Both the position numbers and the translations under genes were made by a program. From an uncultured Rhizobium sp. (GTDB lineage: Bacteria > Pseudomonadota > Alphaproteobacteria > Rhizobiales > Rhizobiaceae), in assembly GCA_945952315.1 (NCBI GenBank), contig CAMFIE010000005.1, positions 62,001 to 126,000 on the forward strand: a stretch of 64,000 bases of DNA. Direction: 5' to 3'. The notes beneath the pieces are model-generated. The model was not told the origin of the DNA. It did not search any database and saw nothing but the letters and a program-made list of their open reading frames with translations. Shown piece after piece: positions 40,172-48,717 of this stretch (the stretch's first letter is position 1; the number at the start of each line of letters is the position of its first letter).

Positions 40172-41239
40172 TCAGGCCTTTTTGCCGGTCAGCCAGGTCA
40201 CATGGCCCATCTTGCGGCCCGCCCGCGCCTCGGTCTTGCCATAGAGATGCACCAGCGCATCATCCAGCTTCAGCCAGTTGGCAAGGCCGTGAATGTCATC
40301 GCCGATCAGGTTCTGCATCACGCAATCGGAATGGCGGCGGGGATTGCCAAGCGGCAGGCCGGTGATTGCCCTGACATGCTGCTCGAACTGCGAGACCGCG
40401 CAGGCCGCTTCCGTCCAGTGGCCGGAATTGTGCACGCGCGGCGCGATTTCATTGGCGATCAGCGACCCGTCCGCGAGCACGAAGAATTCCATGCCGACAA
40501 CCCCGACGTAATCGAGGGCGGCGAGCAGCTTTTCGGCCGCCGCCATCGCGGCGCGCGCCGTTTCCGCGGATACCGAGGCGGGAAGCGTCGAGGTGTGCAG
40601 AATGCCGTCGCGATGCACGTTTTCGGCCGGATCATAGGCGCGCACGGTGCCATCCGGGCTGCGGGCGGCAATGACCGAGATTTCCCTGACGAAGGGCACG
40701 AAGCTTTCGAGAATCAGCGGTCCGCCGCCAAGCGCCGCAAAGCCGCCTTCCGGACTGTCTTCTGCCGAACGATAGACTTTCTGCCCCTTGCCGTCATAAC
40801 CGAATCGCCGCGTCTTCAGCACGCCCTTGTGGCCGAAGGCTTCGAGCCCGGCCTTCAGGTCGTCATCGCTGTCGATGGCGCGGAAATCGGCGGTCGGAAT
40901 ACCGGCGGCATTGAGAAAACGCTTCTCGGTCAGCCGGTCCTGCGACACTTCGAGCGCCTTCGGTGGCGGATAGACCGGCACGCGGGCGGCGAGCTTTTCA
41001 GCGGCTGCGACCGGGACATTCTCGAATTCATAGGTGATGACGGCGGCAGCCTCGGCCAGCGCCTCGAGGGCTGCCGGATTGTCATAGGGCGCGACGATCT
41101 GGCGGTTCGCCACCTGGGCTGCCGGGCAATCGGCCTGCGTTTCCAGAATGATGGTGCGGAAATTCAGCCGTGCTGCGGCCATGGCCAGCATGCGGCCCAG
41201 CTGGCCGCCGCCGATAATGCCGATTGTCTTGTCTTTCAT
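40172..41239 (-). CDS. purK: N5-carboxyaminoimidazole ribonucleotide synthase
   Basis: The 355-residue ATP-grasp enzyme makes N5-CAIR from AIR, ATP and bicarbonate in purine synthesis. The N-terminus TIGIIGGGQLGRMLAMAA, the KTRRFGYDGKGQ nucleotide-binding loop and NEIAPRVHNSGHWT near the end are diagnostic. The ATG at 41239 overlaps the purE stop by one base (TGATG), so the two steps are translated together. The open frame upstream to 41293 runs inside purE and is not used. Confidence 0.96.
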   Translation of the reverse strand: MKDKTIGIIGGGQLGRMLAMAAARLNFRTIILETQADCPAAQVANRQIVAPYDNPAALEALAEAAAVITYEFENVPVAAAEKLAARVPVYPPPKALEVSQDRLTEKRFLNAAGIPTADFRAIDSDDDLKAGLEAFGHKGVLKTRRFGYDGKGQKVYRSAEDSPEGGFAALGGGPLILESFVPFVREISVIAARSPDGTVRAYDPAENVHRDGILHTSTLPASVSAETARAAMAAAEKLLAALDYVGVVGMEFFVLADGSLIANEIAPRVHNSGHWTEAACAVSQFEQHVRAITGLPLGNPRRHSDCVMQNLIGDDIHGLANWLKLDDALVHLYGKTEARAGRKMGHVTWLTGKKA

Positions 41240-41733
41240 CAGGCGTCGTCCATGGGATATTCGGCAACCGAGGCGCTCTGGCGCTCGCGCCATTCGTCCA
41301 GCCTTTCGGCCAGTTCGTCATCGTAAAGGGCAAGAACGGCGGCCGCGAGCAGCGCGGCATTGACGGCACCCGCCTTGCCGATCGCCAGCGTTCCGACCGG
41401 AATGCCTGCCGGCATCTGCACGATGGAAAGGAGGCTGTCCTGTCCGGAAAGCGCGCGCGACTGCACCGGCACGCCGAAAACCGGCAGCGGCGTCATCGAG
41501 GCGCACATGCCGGGCAGATGAGCCGCACCGCCAGCGCCTGCAATGATCACCTTGAAGCCTTCGTCGCGTGCCGATTTGGCAAAATTCACCAGCCGGTCGG
41601 GCGTGCGATGTGCCGAGACGATACGCGCCTCATAGGCAATATCCAGCGCATCCAGTGTATCTGCGGCGTTTTTCATGGTCTCCCAGTCGGACTGGCTTCC
41701 CATGATGATGGCAACGGGCGGTCGTTCGGTCAT
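41239..41733 (-). CDS. purE: N5-carboxyaminoimidazole ribonucleotide mutase
   Basis: The 164-residue class I PurE converts N5-CAIR to CAIR and forms octamers. IIMGSQSDW and SAHRTPDR carry the catalytic Ser and His, and [11 protein letters not shown] and [20 protein letters not shown] follow. The start ATG 41733 gives the usual N-terminus; an upstream ATG at 41751 adds six residues and nearly abuts the DUF465 stop. purE and purK form a coupled pair, likely co-transcribed with the DUF465 gene. Confidence 0.96.
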   Translation of the reverse strand: MTERPPVAIIMGSQSDWETMKNAADTLDALDIAYEARIVSAHRTPDRLVNFAKSARDEGFKVIIAGAGGAAHLPGMCASMTPLPVFGVPVQSRALSGQDSLLSIVQMPAGIPVGTLAIGKAGAVNAALLAAAVLALYDDELAERLDEWRERQSASVAEYPMDDA

Positions 41734-41753
41734 CAGCAGGTTTCCCGTCATGA

Positions 41754-41957
41754 TCAGGCGATGATATCCGGAATGATCTGGTCCTCGAGCTTCTGGATTT
41801 TATCCTTCAGCACCAGCTTCTTCTTCTTCATCCGCTGGATCCGCAGCATGTCGCATCCGGTCTCGATCATCGCATTGATGGCCACGTCGAAATCCTCATG
41901 CTCCTGCCGGAGGCGCGCAACCGTAAGCCGAATTTCTGCCTGATCCTGATCAGCCAT
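41754..41957 (-). CDS. DUF465 (YdcH-like) small protein
   Basis: A 67-residue coiled-coil protein of the YdcH/DUF465 family, ending in [20 protein letters not shown], the family signature. GGAAGG precedes ATG 41957. It lies directly upstream of purEK on the same strand and is divergent from a second DUF465 gene about 200 bases away. No function is established. Confidence 0.85.
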   Translation of the reverse strand: MADQDQAEIRLTVARLRQEHEDFDVAINAMIETGCDMLRIQRMKKKKLVLKDKIQKLEDQIIPDIIA

Positions 41958-42163
41958 AAAATGCCTTCCCCCATTCCTGTTCCAGCGGGCATTGTGTGCC
42001 CATCGCCACGGATTGCGCAAGCTCCTATCACCAATTACCGGTAACGGGAAGTTAGGCTTGAGCCAGAATTCGCCTTCGACAAACCGTCATCTTCGTGTCA
42101 CACTCCTCAAGTTGACAAACGAGTCCCGGCTCGTCCGGGCAACAACAGAGGAAGGACGTTCAA

Positions 42164-42334
42164 ATGACCATTGAGGCTCATCTGGAATCGCTTGAAAAGA
42201 AGCATGTCGCCCTTGAAAGAGAACTGCACTCTGCCCTTGCATCCCCTTCGGTCAATGATCAGGAAATCGCCGATCTCAAGCGCCGCAAGCTGCGCCTGAA
42301 GGATGAAATGGAGCGTTTGAAGACCCGCTACTGA
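42164..42334 (+). CDS. Second DUF465 (YdcH-like) small protein
   Basis: A 56-residue coiled-coil protein (MTIEAHLESLEKKHVALERE and onward) with the family signature LKRRKLRLKDEMERLK. GAGGAAGGA precedes the ATG at 42164 by about eight bases. It is divergent from the 67-residue family member at 41754-41957, giving a back-to-back pair of related small genes. Function is unknown. Confidence 0.85.
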   Translation: MTIEAHLESLEKKHVALERELHSALASPSVNDQEIADLKRRKLRLKDEMERLKTRY

Positions 42335-42467
42335 GGCTGGTTGTGGCGCCTGAACGACAGCGCCCTCAAGTGAAGCGTGCAAGACGCGGCAATCCGGATC
42401 CGGCAAAGGGAGTAGAGCGATCCGGTTGATTGCCGAAAGCCTTGAAAAAAGAGGCATCGAGAACATC

Positions 42468-42486
42468 GCCGGTGGTCATCACCGGC
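42468..42486 (+). terminator. Hairpin downstream of the second DUF465 gene
   Basis: GCCGGTG (42468-42474) pairs with CACCGGC (42480-42486) around GTCAT. A weak T stretch follows. Confidence 0.45.
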
Positions 42487-42556
42487 CCCCGTTTTCCGGG
42501 AGAGCAAGGAAGGGCAGGGACCCGCCGCTCTCCCGATTTCATGTCCGGATGACGGA

Positions 42557-42820
42557 TTATGAGGACCAGAACTGGTCCAGCCAGAGATTGAGCTTGTCAA
42601 AACCGCGGGCATTGACCTTGTAGAACCGGCGCGTGCCTTCCTGGCTGACACTGACGAGACCGCAATCGAGAAGCGCTTTCAGATGCTGCGAGACCGCCGG
42701 GCGGCTGATCGGCAAACCTTCCGCCAGAGCGGAAACGGTTTTCTCGCCCCGCCGCAACTCCTCCAGCAAAAGCCGCCGATGAGGATCTGCGATGGCGGCA
42801 AAGGGATCAGTCCGGTTCAT
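42557..42820 (-). CDS. ArsR-family transcriptional regulator
   Basis: An 87-residue winged-helix protein. The recognition-helix region ISRPAVSQHLKALLDCGLV and wing SQEGTRRFYKVN match ArsR/SmtB-type regulators of the PadR-less, metal-free subgroup. No metal-binding CxC motif is seen in the recognition helix; the only cysteine is in LLDCG. It is short and probably works as a dimer. No obvious target neighbour exists; the TauE gene upstream on the same strand is the nearest candidate. Confidence 0.85.
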   Translation of the reverse strand: MNRTDPFAAIADPHRRLLLEELRRGEKTVSALAEGLPISRPAVSQHLKALLDCGLVSVSQEGTRRFYKVNARGFDKLNLWLDQFWSS

Positions 42821-42927
42821 GCCTGGAGTCGGTTCCTGTGAACGTTCAAATGTTACAAAGCACCTTGGAAGACTAACCTATACGACTCGTGCAGGCGCGC
42901 AAAGCGGGAAATGCTGCAATCGGGCGT

Positions 42928-43692
42928 TCAGCCGGCAAGGCCGGACCAGAAAAGTTTCAGGCCCGTGAGCAGCGCCATGCCATACATGAAGGGATAGTAG
43001 GTTTCCTTCTTCATGCGTTTTACCACCCAGGCACCGGCAATCGTCGCCAGCGGCACGAAAGGCAGTAGCGTCAGCGACACCCAGATATTCTGCATGTCGA
43101 GCTGGCCGAGCGCGGCATAGGGAATGAGCTTCACGAGGTTCAGCACCGCAAAGAAGCGCACGGCGGTGCCGGTGAAATCCTTCGGATCGAGCCCGAGCGG
43201 CAGCGTGTAGATCTGAAAGGGCGGGCCGCCCGCATGACTGACAAAGCTCGTATAGCCCGAAAGCAGACCCCATGCGCTCGCCCGCAGCGGATCGTGTCCG
43301 CGCACCACTTCCGCGACGCCGGATCTTGCCTGCAGGCGGCCATGGAAATAGCGCAGCGCAAACAGAATGGTCGTGCCGCCGATGACGAGCTTCAGCAGCG
43401 ATTGCGGCACCATGGATGCGGTCAGATAGCCGACGAGAATGCCCGCGAGCGCGCCCGGCAGCATGATTTTCAGCACCGCCATATTGTAGTGCTTGCGCCA
43501 GATCCACAGCGCCACCCAGTCCATGAAGATCAGCACCGGCAGCATGATGGCGGCCGCCTGTACCGGCGAAACGGCCATGGCAAGCAGCGGCACGCCCATC
43601 AGCGACAGGGCTTCCCCCATGCCGCCCTTCGAGAGGCCGACGAGGGTGACCGCCGGTATGGCCACGAGATAAAAGGCGAAATCGGGAGACAT
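42928..43692 (-). CDS. TauE/SafE-family membrane transporter
   Basis: A 254-residue inner-membrane protein with seven to eight hydrophobic segments of the TauE/SafE (DUF81) family, thought to export sulfite, sulfoacetate or related anions. The GLSKGGMGEALSLMGVPLLA repeat motif near the start and SFVSHAGGPPFQIYTLP in the second half are characteristic. AAGGA precedes the ATG at 43692. The substrate is not evident. It is divergent from the ThiE-like gene and followed by the ArsR gene. Confidence 0.85.
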   Translation of the reverse strand: MSPDFAFYLVAIPAVTLVGLSKGGMGEALSLMGVPLLAMAVSPVQAAAIMLPVLIFMDWVALWIWRKHYNMAVLKIMLPGALAGILVGYLTASMVPQSLLKLVIGGTTILFALRYFHGRLQARSGVAEVVRGHDPLRASAWGLLSGYTSFVSHAGGPPFQIYTLPLGLDPKDFTGTAVRFFAVLNLVKLIPYAALGQLDMQNIWVSLTLLPFVPLATIAGAWVVKRMKKETYYPFMYGMALLTGLKLFWSGLAG

Positions 43693-43809
43693 GACGAGTT
43701 GATCCTTGTGCCGTCCCGGTCTATCGGATTTACTCGAAACAAACGAGGGCATTCGGGCCGCTTTCAGTACGCTCTGGAGCCAGGCCCGCGCATTTTCCCG
43801 GAGACAGTC

Positions 43810-44463
43810 ATGAGTTCACCCGAAGACCGCTGCCGCCTGGTGCTGATCCTGCCGGAAGGCATGGAGGCCGCCGCGCTGAAGGAAAGCCTTTCCGCTGCCC
43901 TGAAGGGAGGCGATGTTTCCTCGGTCATCCTGCCGCAATATGCGCTGTCGGATATGGACTTCCAGAAGCTTGCCGCCGATCTGGTGCCGCTGGTGCAGGA
44001 TGCAGGTGCCGCAGCCCTCATCGCAGGTGACAGCCGCGTTGCCGGTCGGGTGAAGGCCGACGGCCTGCATATTGCCGGTTCGGTTGCCGATATGGCCGAG
44101 GCGATGGAACGCCACAGCCCGAAGCTGATCGTCGGCGGCGGTTCGGCGCAGGAGCGTCACACCGCGCTTGAGCTTGGCGAGTTGCGGCCCGATTACGTTT
44201 TCTTCGGCAAGCTCGATGGCGATATCAAGCCGGAGGCGCATCCGAAGAACCTCGCGCTTGGCGAATGGTGGGCCTCGATGATCGAAATCCCCTGCGTGGT
44301 GATGGGCGGAACCGACCTTTCCTCGGCGCTCGCTGCGGCGGAAACGGGGGCGGAATTCGTGGCGCTGCGTCAGGCGATCTTTTCTGCGCCGCAGGGCGCT
44401 GCTGCCGCTGTTACCGAGGTGAACGCGCTGCTTGACGAAAAAGCGCCACGGTTTGCTGATTGA
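43810..44463 (+). CDS. ThiE/TenI-like TIM-barrel protein
   Basis: A 217-residue protein with the overall pattern of thiamine phosphate synthases (DGLHIAGS, then the Gly-rich loop region and VMGGTD-SALAAAETGAEFVALRQAIF). The canonical GPVFPTxTK stretch is replaced by FGKLDGDIKPEAHPKN, and other diphosphate-binding residues are not obvious, so thiamine phosphate synthase activity is doubtful. GGAGA precedes the ATG at 43810. It is followed within ten bases by the Sel1 gene and likely shares its transcript. The frame upstream of 43810 is antisense to the TauE gene. Confidence 0.75.
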   Translation: MSSPEDRCRLVLILPEGMEAAALKESLSAALKGGDVSSVILPQYALSDMDFQKLAADLVPLVQDAGAAALIAGDSRVAGRVKADGLHIAGSVADMAEAMERHSPKLIVGGGSAQERHTALELGELRPDYVFFGKLDGDIKPEAHPKNLALGEWWASMIEIPCVVMGGTDLSSALAAAETGAEFVALRQAIFSAPQGAAAAVTEVNALLDEKAPRFAD

Positions 44464-44472
44464 GACGGGTGC

Positions 44473-45594
44473 ATGAAGAAGACCGTCCTTTGCCTTGCAA
44501 GCCTTGCCGTTGTCCTGTCGTTGCCTGCGCTTGCGGGCGCGGAGGAAACGGTTGTGAGCAGGCCTGCAAGCGGTGCGGCTGAAACCCTGAAGCAGGGCCG
44601 CGTCGTCCCGGGGGGCGTAAGCCCGCAGACCGGAACCGACCAACCGCTGATCAGCGAACCCGCGCCTGCCGAGCCCGGCCAGAAGAGCGGCGGCCTGACG
44701 CTTCTGGAGCGCATGGGCGCATCGCTTCCGCCGCTGCCGCCGGAAAAGCCGTTCACCGGACGGGTGGATGAGGCCTACGGCGCCTATCAGCGCGGCTTAT
44801 ACGTGACGGCGATGGAGCTTGCGCTTCCGCGCGCGCAGCTTGGCGATCCGGCAGCGCAAACGCTTCTTGGCGAGCTGATTTCCAACGGACTTGGCGTGCG
44901 CAAGGATTTGAAAGCGGCGGCCTTCTGGTATCAGCAGGCCGCAGATCATGGTGATCCGGGCGCGATGTTCCGCATGGCCATGCTGCTGATGGAAGGCGAT
45001 GTGGTGAAGCAGGACAAGGCCAAGGCCGATGCCCTGATGCGCAAGGCCGCCGATGCCGGCAATGCCGCGGCTGCCTTCAACCTCGCCCAGATCATCATCG
45101 GCGAGGGCAAGGGGCCGGAAAGCCTGAAGAAGGCAATGCCCTATTATCGCACCGCCGCCGAGGCGGGCATTCCCGACGCGCAATATGCGCTCTCCCAGAT
45201 CTACATGAGCCTGCCGGAACTCGGGGCCGACCACAAGCAGCAGGCGGAAGACTGGATCCGCAAGGCCGCGCTGCAGCGGTTTGATACGGCAGAGCTTGAT
45301 CTCGGCCTCTGGCTCGTCAATGGCACGCTCGGCAAGCGGGATTACGACGCGGGCTTCCGCTGGCTGCGCCGGGCGGCCCTTCAGGGCAATATCTCGGCTG
45401 CCAACAAGCTCGCCCATCTCTATATCAACGCGCTTGGCACGCGGCCTGATCCGGTCGAGGCGGCGAAGTGGTATGTGATCTCCCGTCGCGCCGGTCTGCC
45501 GGACCCGATGCTCGAGGATTTCTTCCTGGGCATCGAGGAGGACCAGCAGCAGAAGGCCGTCGAGGCCGCCGATGCCTTCCGGCCGCGCCGATGA
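44473..45594 (+). CDS. Exported Sel1-repeat protein
   Basis: A 373-residue protein with a signal peptide (cleavage near PALAGA, residue 23) and a low-complexity linker. About six Sel1-like repeats run from residue 110 to the end (for example NGLGVRKDLKAAAFWYQQAA). Sel1 solenoids mediate protein contacts; rhizobial ExoR is a relative in type, but this is not clearly ExoR. It lies between the ThiE-like gene and the YkgJ gene, and its stop overlaps the latter's start (ATGA). Confidence 0.85.
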   Translation: MKKTVLCLASLAVVLSLPALAGAEETVVSRPASGAAETLKQGRVVPGGVSPQTGTDQPLISEPAPAEPGQKSGGLTLLERMGASLPPLPPEKPFTGRVDEAYGAYQRGLYVTAMELALPRAQLGDPAAQTLLGELISNGLGVRKDLKAAAFWYQQAADHGDPGAMFRMAMLLMEGDVVKQDKAKADALMRKAADAGNAAAAFNLAQIIIGEGKGPESLKKAMPYYRTAAEAGIPDAQYALSQIYMSLPELGADHKQQAEDWIRKAALQRFDTAELDLGLWLVNGTLGKRDYDAGFRWLRRAALQGNISAANKLAHLYINALGTRPDPVEAAKWYVISRRAGLPDPMLEDFFLGIEEDQQQKAVEAADAFRPRR

Positions 45595-45893
45595 GTGAGG
45601 CCGCCCTTTTCGATTGCCAGTCCTGCGGCGCCTGCTGTTCCTACAGTGCCGACTGGCCGCGCTTCACGCTGGAATCGGATGAAGAGATTTCCCTCATTCC
45701 GGAAGCGCTGATTGCAGCCGATCTTTCCGGCATGCGCTGCGAGGGCGTGCGCTGTCTGGCGCTCAAGGGCGAAATCGGCAAGCATGTGGCCTGCACCATC
45801 TATGCGGTGCGCCCGCAGGTCTGCCATGCCTGCATGCCGGGCGATCCCGAATGCCTGATGGCACGCGAGGAACACGGCATTACAACCCTCTGA
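45591..45893 (+). CDS. YkgJ-family cysteine-cluster protein
   Basis: A 100-residue protein with the YkgJ/UPF0153 pattern: FDCQSCGACC at the N-terminus and later cysteines in CEGVRCLAL, ACTIY, VCHACMPGDPEC. These probably bind a metal or Fe-S centre. The ATG at 45591 overlaps the Sel1 stop, so translation is coupled. Function is unknown. A terminator follows at once. Confidence 0.88.
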   Translation: MSEAALFDCQSCGACCSYSADWPRFTLESDEEISLIPEALIAADLSGMRCEGVRCLALKGEIGKHVACTIYAVRPQVCHACMPGDPECLMAREEHGITTL

Positions 45894-45902
45894 CCTGAAA
45901 CG

Positions 45903-45930
45903 AAAAAGGGCTCCCGAAGGAGCCCCTTGA
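45903..45930. terminator. Bidirectional terminator between ykgJ-like gene and rcdA
   Basis: AAGGGCTCC and GGAGCCCCTT form a stem around CGAA, flanked by AAAAA on the left, between convergent genes. Confidence 0.85.
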
Positions 45931-45949
45931 ATAACCGGTACTGATCCGG

Positions 45950-46465
45950 TCAATGTACGTTGAAGGCGGTGCGCAGCAGCGAGAGCTGGGCCTGAACGCT
46001 GTTTTCATTGTCCGGGGTCGGGGCGACATCGGCCGGGCGGTAGATTTCGCGGTCGAGGATCGCAACGCGATTCTGCAGGCGCAGGGAGCGTTCGATCAGA
46101 TCGCGGAAGGCTTCCGGCAGATCGTTCCAGCCCGGAGCGCTGCGGTCGACATTGAAGCTGTCGAGACGCACCTTGCGCTTTTCGCTCATCACCTGATCGC
46201 GGGTCATCTCGCCATTGTTGACGGCGCGCTGCAGGAGCAGCCAGGAGGCCATCTGCATCAGGCGGGTGGTGAGACGCATGGATTCGGCCGCGTAAAGCAC
46301 GGAAGCCATGCGCGGCAGAACCTTTGCGGCGGCGCGGCCGGTGCCATCCAGATAGGATGCGGTTTCTTCCACCAGCGCCATGCCTTCAGAATAGAGTGCC
46401 TTGAACTGGGCCGAGGAAGCGGCGCGTCCGGCAAAGCTGATCGTGTTGAGGCCAAGTTCCGACAT
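45950..46465 (-). CDS. rcdA: RcdA-type adaptor (DUF1465)
   Basis: A 171-residue helical protein of DUF1465, the family of Caulobacter RcdA, which with CpdR and PopA helps deliver CtrA to the ClpXP protease at the cell pole. Typical segments are FAGRAASSAQFKALYSEGM and SMRLTTRLMQMASWLLLQRA. The ATG at 46465 is preferred over a start at 46492. It stands alone between terminators. The role in CtrA turnover here is inferred from the family. Confidence 0.85.
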   Translation of the reverse strand: MSELGLNTISFAGRAASSAQFKALYSEGMALVEETASYLDGTGRAAAKVLPRMASVLYAAESMRLTTRLMQMASWLLLQRAVNNGEMTRDQVMSEKRKVRLDSFNVDRSAPGWNDLPEAFRDLIERSLRLQNRVAILDREIYRPADVAPTPDNENSVQAQLSLLRTAFNVH

Positions 46466-46639
46466 CTGTAGAAATCCCCGTAAAACGCACACACACTTCA
46501 GGAAACCGGGTGGAACAAGCCTTGCTGCCTGCCGCCCTTTTCATGCCCCAAACATGATCGCTTTACCGAAAATCCGCAACCCGTTTCTTAAGAAAGGGTT
46601 AATTCCCACAGTTTCAACCTTTTTGCCCACAGCAAAGAC

Positions 46640-46746
46640 AAAAAAAGAGCCGCTGGAAAAGCGGCTCTCAAGGTAAAACAGGGAGAAAATCAGACGACTT
46701 TTCCGAAGAAGAAGCGGCCTGAGTCCAGAAGCTCTGGATGAGGAGA
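46640..46746 (-). ncRNA. Candidate small RNA with own terminator
   Basis: In the 400 bases between rcdA and the DUF1192 gene the minus strand holds TATATT (46758-46753) as a possible -10. A CU-rich stretch with CTCCTC and TTTTCTCCC follows, then a small hairpin CCAGAGCTTCTGG. It ends in a strong terminator (GAGCCGCT / AGCGGCTC, 46667-46647, followed by seven T). A transcript of about 107 bases is predicted. The -35 match is poor. It may instead be the long 3' end of the DUF1192 mRNA. Confidence 0.35.
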
Positions 46747-46864
46747 TAATCGAATATAAAGACTAATTCGTGGTTAACGGGCACAAGATTTGGCCCTTTT
46801 CAGTATTGATTTCATTCATCGTAAAAGCTGTGAAGCCTGTCTTTTCAACGCTCTGATTGAAAGA

Positions 46865-47056
46865 TCAGAACTTGAACAGGCTTTCCGCCGCCGCCCGGCC
46901 TTTCAGCTTCGACTGGCGCTCCGTTTGAAGCCTTTCGATCTCCGATTTCAGAAGATCGATTCGCGCGGAAAGCTCGTCGGCGGAAAGCAGCGAGAGGTCC
47001 GAGCCGATTTCGTGGGCGATCTTCTTTTTCGGGCTTTCCTCGTCGAACAGGCTCAT
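46865..47056 (-). CDS. DUF1192 small coiled-coil protein
   Basis: A 63-residue protein of DUF1192. The conserved LSADELSARIDLLKSEIERLQ coil follows a short acidic N-terminus (SLFDEESPKKK). Its ATG overlaps the stop of the MFS gene (ATGA at 47053-47056), so it is coupled to it. Function is unknown. The next structure downstream is the terminator at 46647-46667. Confidence 0.85.
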   Translation of the reverse strand: MSLFDEESPKKKIAHEIGSDLSLLSADELSARIDLLKSEIERLQTERQSKLKGRAAAESLFKF

Positions 47057-48351
47057 ATCGCGGCTCCCGGGCTTGTCTCTTCCGCGTCCACGCCATGTTC
47101 GGGCAGTGGTGCGGCCCGCGGATTGAGCGCCAGGCTTTCCGGGGTTGTCAAGGGACCGGCGCTGGTTGCGGTGAAGCTTTCGCGCGCACCCACCGGCTTT
47201 GCCTTGCGGATGCGGCTGCGGATCATCGCATAGATCACCAGTGCCACATGCGAAAAGCCGGTGACGAGAAAGAGCGCATAGGGGCCCGCCGCCGTCATTA
47301 CCGGGCCGCCGATGGTCGGGCCGATCACGGTGCCGATACCGTAAAGCAACAGCAACCCGCCGGAAACCTTCACGAAATCCTCCGGAGACGCAAAGTCATT
47401 GGCATGGGCAACGGCAATCGGATAGAGCGCATTCGAGGTCGCGCCATAGATCGAGATCATCACGATCAGCACCGTGACATTGACCGGCTCGAGGATCACC
47501 ACGAACAGACCGGCAAGGGCTGCCAGTCCCGCCAGCACGATCAGCACGTAGCGGCGGTCCATCATGTCCGAGAGGCGCCCGGCCGGAAGCTGCATCACGG
47601 CGCCCGCAAAGATCGTCGCCGACATCATCAGCGCGATTTCGCCCTGTGTCAGCCCGGCCTTGGTGCCGAACACCGCGCCCAGCGTGCCGAAGGCGCCATT
47701 GGCAATCCCGACCAGCAGGATACCGAAGAAGGAGACCGGCGAATTGCGATAAAGCGCGGGCAGATCCAGCTTGATGCTCTTCAGCGGCTGCGGCGTCTGC
47801 GCATTGGAAAGCGTCGTCGGCATCATCGCCACGCAATAGAAGATGCCGCAGACCATGAACAGGATCGGCGTCTTCACATCGGCAAAGGGGATGACCAGCT
47901 GGCCACCGACCGCGCCCATCAGCGTGATCGTCACATAGAGCGAAAAGATCATGCCGCGGCTCTTGTTCGTCGCCCGCTCGTTCAGCCAGCTTTCGATGAT
48001 CATCGAGGTGCCTGCGGTGCAGAAGCCGGTGACGGCGCGTAGTACGATCCACCAGAGGCTGTCGACCACGATGCCGGTCAGAAGCGCGATGATCGCAATC
48101 ATCGAAATGAAGCCGGAAAAGGCGCGGGCATGGCCGATGCGGCGGACAAGCGCAGGCGCAATCAGGCAGCCAAGCACGAAACCGGAGGCCCAGGAAGTGC
48201 CGAGCAGGCCGAGACTGGTGGTCGGATAGCCTTCCGCCGCGCCACGAACCGGCAGAAGCAGGCTGTGCAGACCATTGCCGAGGTAAAGAAACAGGGTGCC
48301 GACCAGGAGGGCGAGAACCGGCAGAATATTGCTCCTGATTTCCGTGGACAT
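47053..48351 (-). CDS. MFS transporter, YcaD-like
   Basis: A 432-residue inner-membrane protein with 12 hydrophobic segments of the major facilitator superfamily. Visible marks are RRIGHARAFSG in the 2-3 loop, GFCTAGTSMIIESWLNE in helix 4-5, and GRLSDMMDRR in the central 8-9 loop. This pattern fits the YcaD/UMF1-like group whose substrates are unknown. AGGAAAGA precedes the ATG at 48351. It forms an operon with the DUF1192 gene. Confidence 0.88.
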   Translation of the reverse strand: MSTEIRSNILPVLALLVGTLFLYLGNGLHSLLLPVRGAAEGYPTTSLGLLGTSWASGFVLGCLIAPALVRRIGHARAFSGFISMIAIIALLTGIVVDSLWWIVLRAVTGFCTAGTSMIIESWLNERATNKSRGMIFSLYVTITLMGAVGGQLVIPFADVKTPILFMVCGIFYCVAMMPTTLSNAQTPQPLKSIKLDLPALYRNSPVSFFGILLVGIANGAFGTLGAVFGTKAGLTQGEIALMMSATIFAGAVMQLPAGRLSDMMDRRYVLIVLAGLAALAGLFVVILEPVNVTVLIVMISIYGATSNALYPIAVAHANDFASPEDFVKVSGGLLLLYGIGTVIGPTIGGPVMTAAGPYALFLVTGFSHVALVIYAMIRSRIRKAKPVGARESFTATSAGPLTTPESLALNPRAAPLPEHGVDAEETSPGAAI

Positions 48352-48511
48352 CCGTCTTTCCTGTGCGGGCCATGGCATCCCGGGCTCGCCGGGCATGCGA
48401 ATCGACTATAGGGAGGGTTGAGAGCCTCCCGTTGCCAGTGAATCATGTCGCACTTGTGACAGGCTGGCGTGTTGCAGGCAATGCTTGAATTCAACGGGAG
48501 AAGGCGCATCC

Positions 48512-48667
48512 ATGACCAAGCTTGTCGGCCTTTTCCTGCTATTGGTGATGCTGGTGCAGCTTCTCTATCCCCTCGGTCTGCCCGGCCTCCGACATCGCCG
48601 CGACTTCTGGAAACTCGCCGTCGTCGCCTTCGCGATCTGGACTGTGGTGCTGCTGATCCGGCCGTGA
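48512..48667 (+). CDS. Small two-helix membrane protein
   Basis: A 51-residue protein with two hydrophobic segments (LVGLFLLLVMLVQLLYPLGL and LAVVAFAIWTVVLLI) joined by a short polar loop with HRRDFWK. GGGAGAAGG precedes the ATG at 48512. I recognise no family. It lies between the MFS gene and a palindromic repeat, and its Shine-Dalgarno sequence and coding quality support it as real. Confidence 0.7.
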   Translation: MTKLVGLFLLLVMLVQLLYPLGLPGLRHRRDFWKLAVVAFAIWTVVLLIRP

Positions 48668-48717
48668 GGGAAAAGGCGGCGCCCGCCGGTTTTTATAGAC
48701 ACCCACAGTTTTTGTTT

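Noticed and set aside
43234..43809. N-terminal extension of the ThiE-like frame
   Set aside because: It is antisense to the TauE gene, and a good Shine-Dalgarno sequence marks the ATG at 43810.
46693..46770. A short minus-strand peptide frame ending SGRFFFGKVV before the terminator
   Set aside because: No start codon or ribosome binding site precedes it; the stretch is better read as a non-coding RNA or 3' leader.
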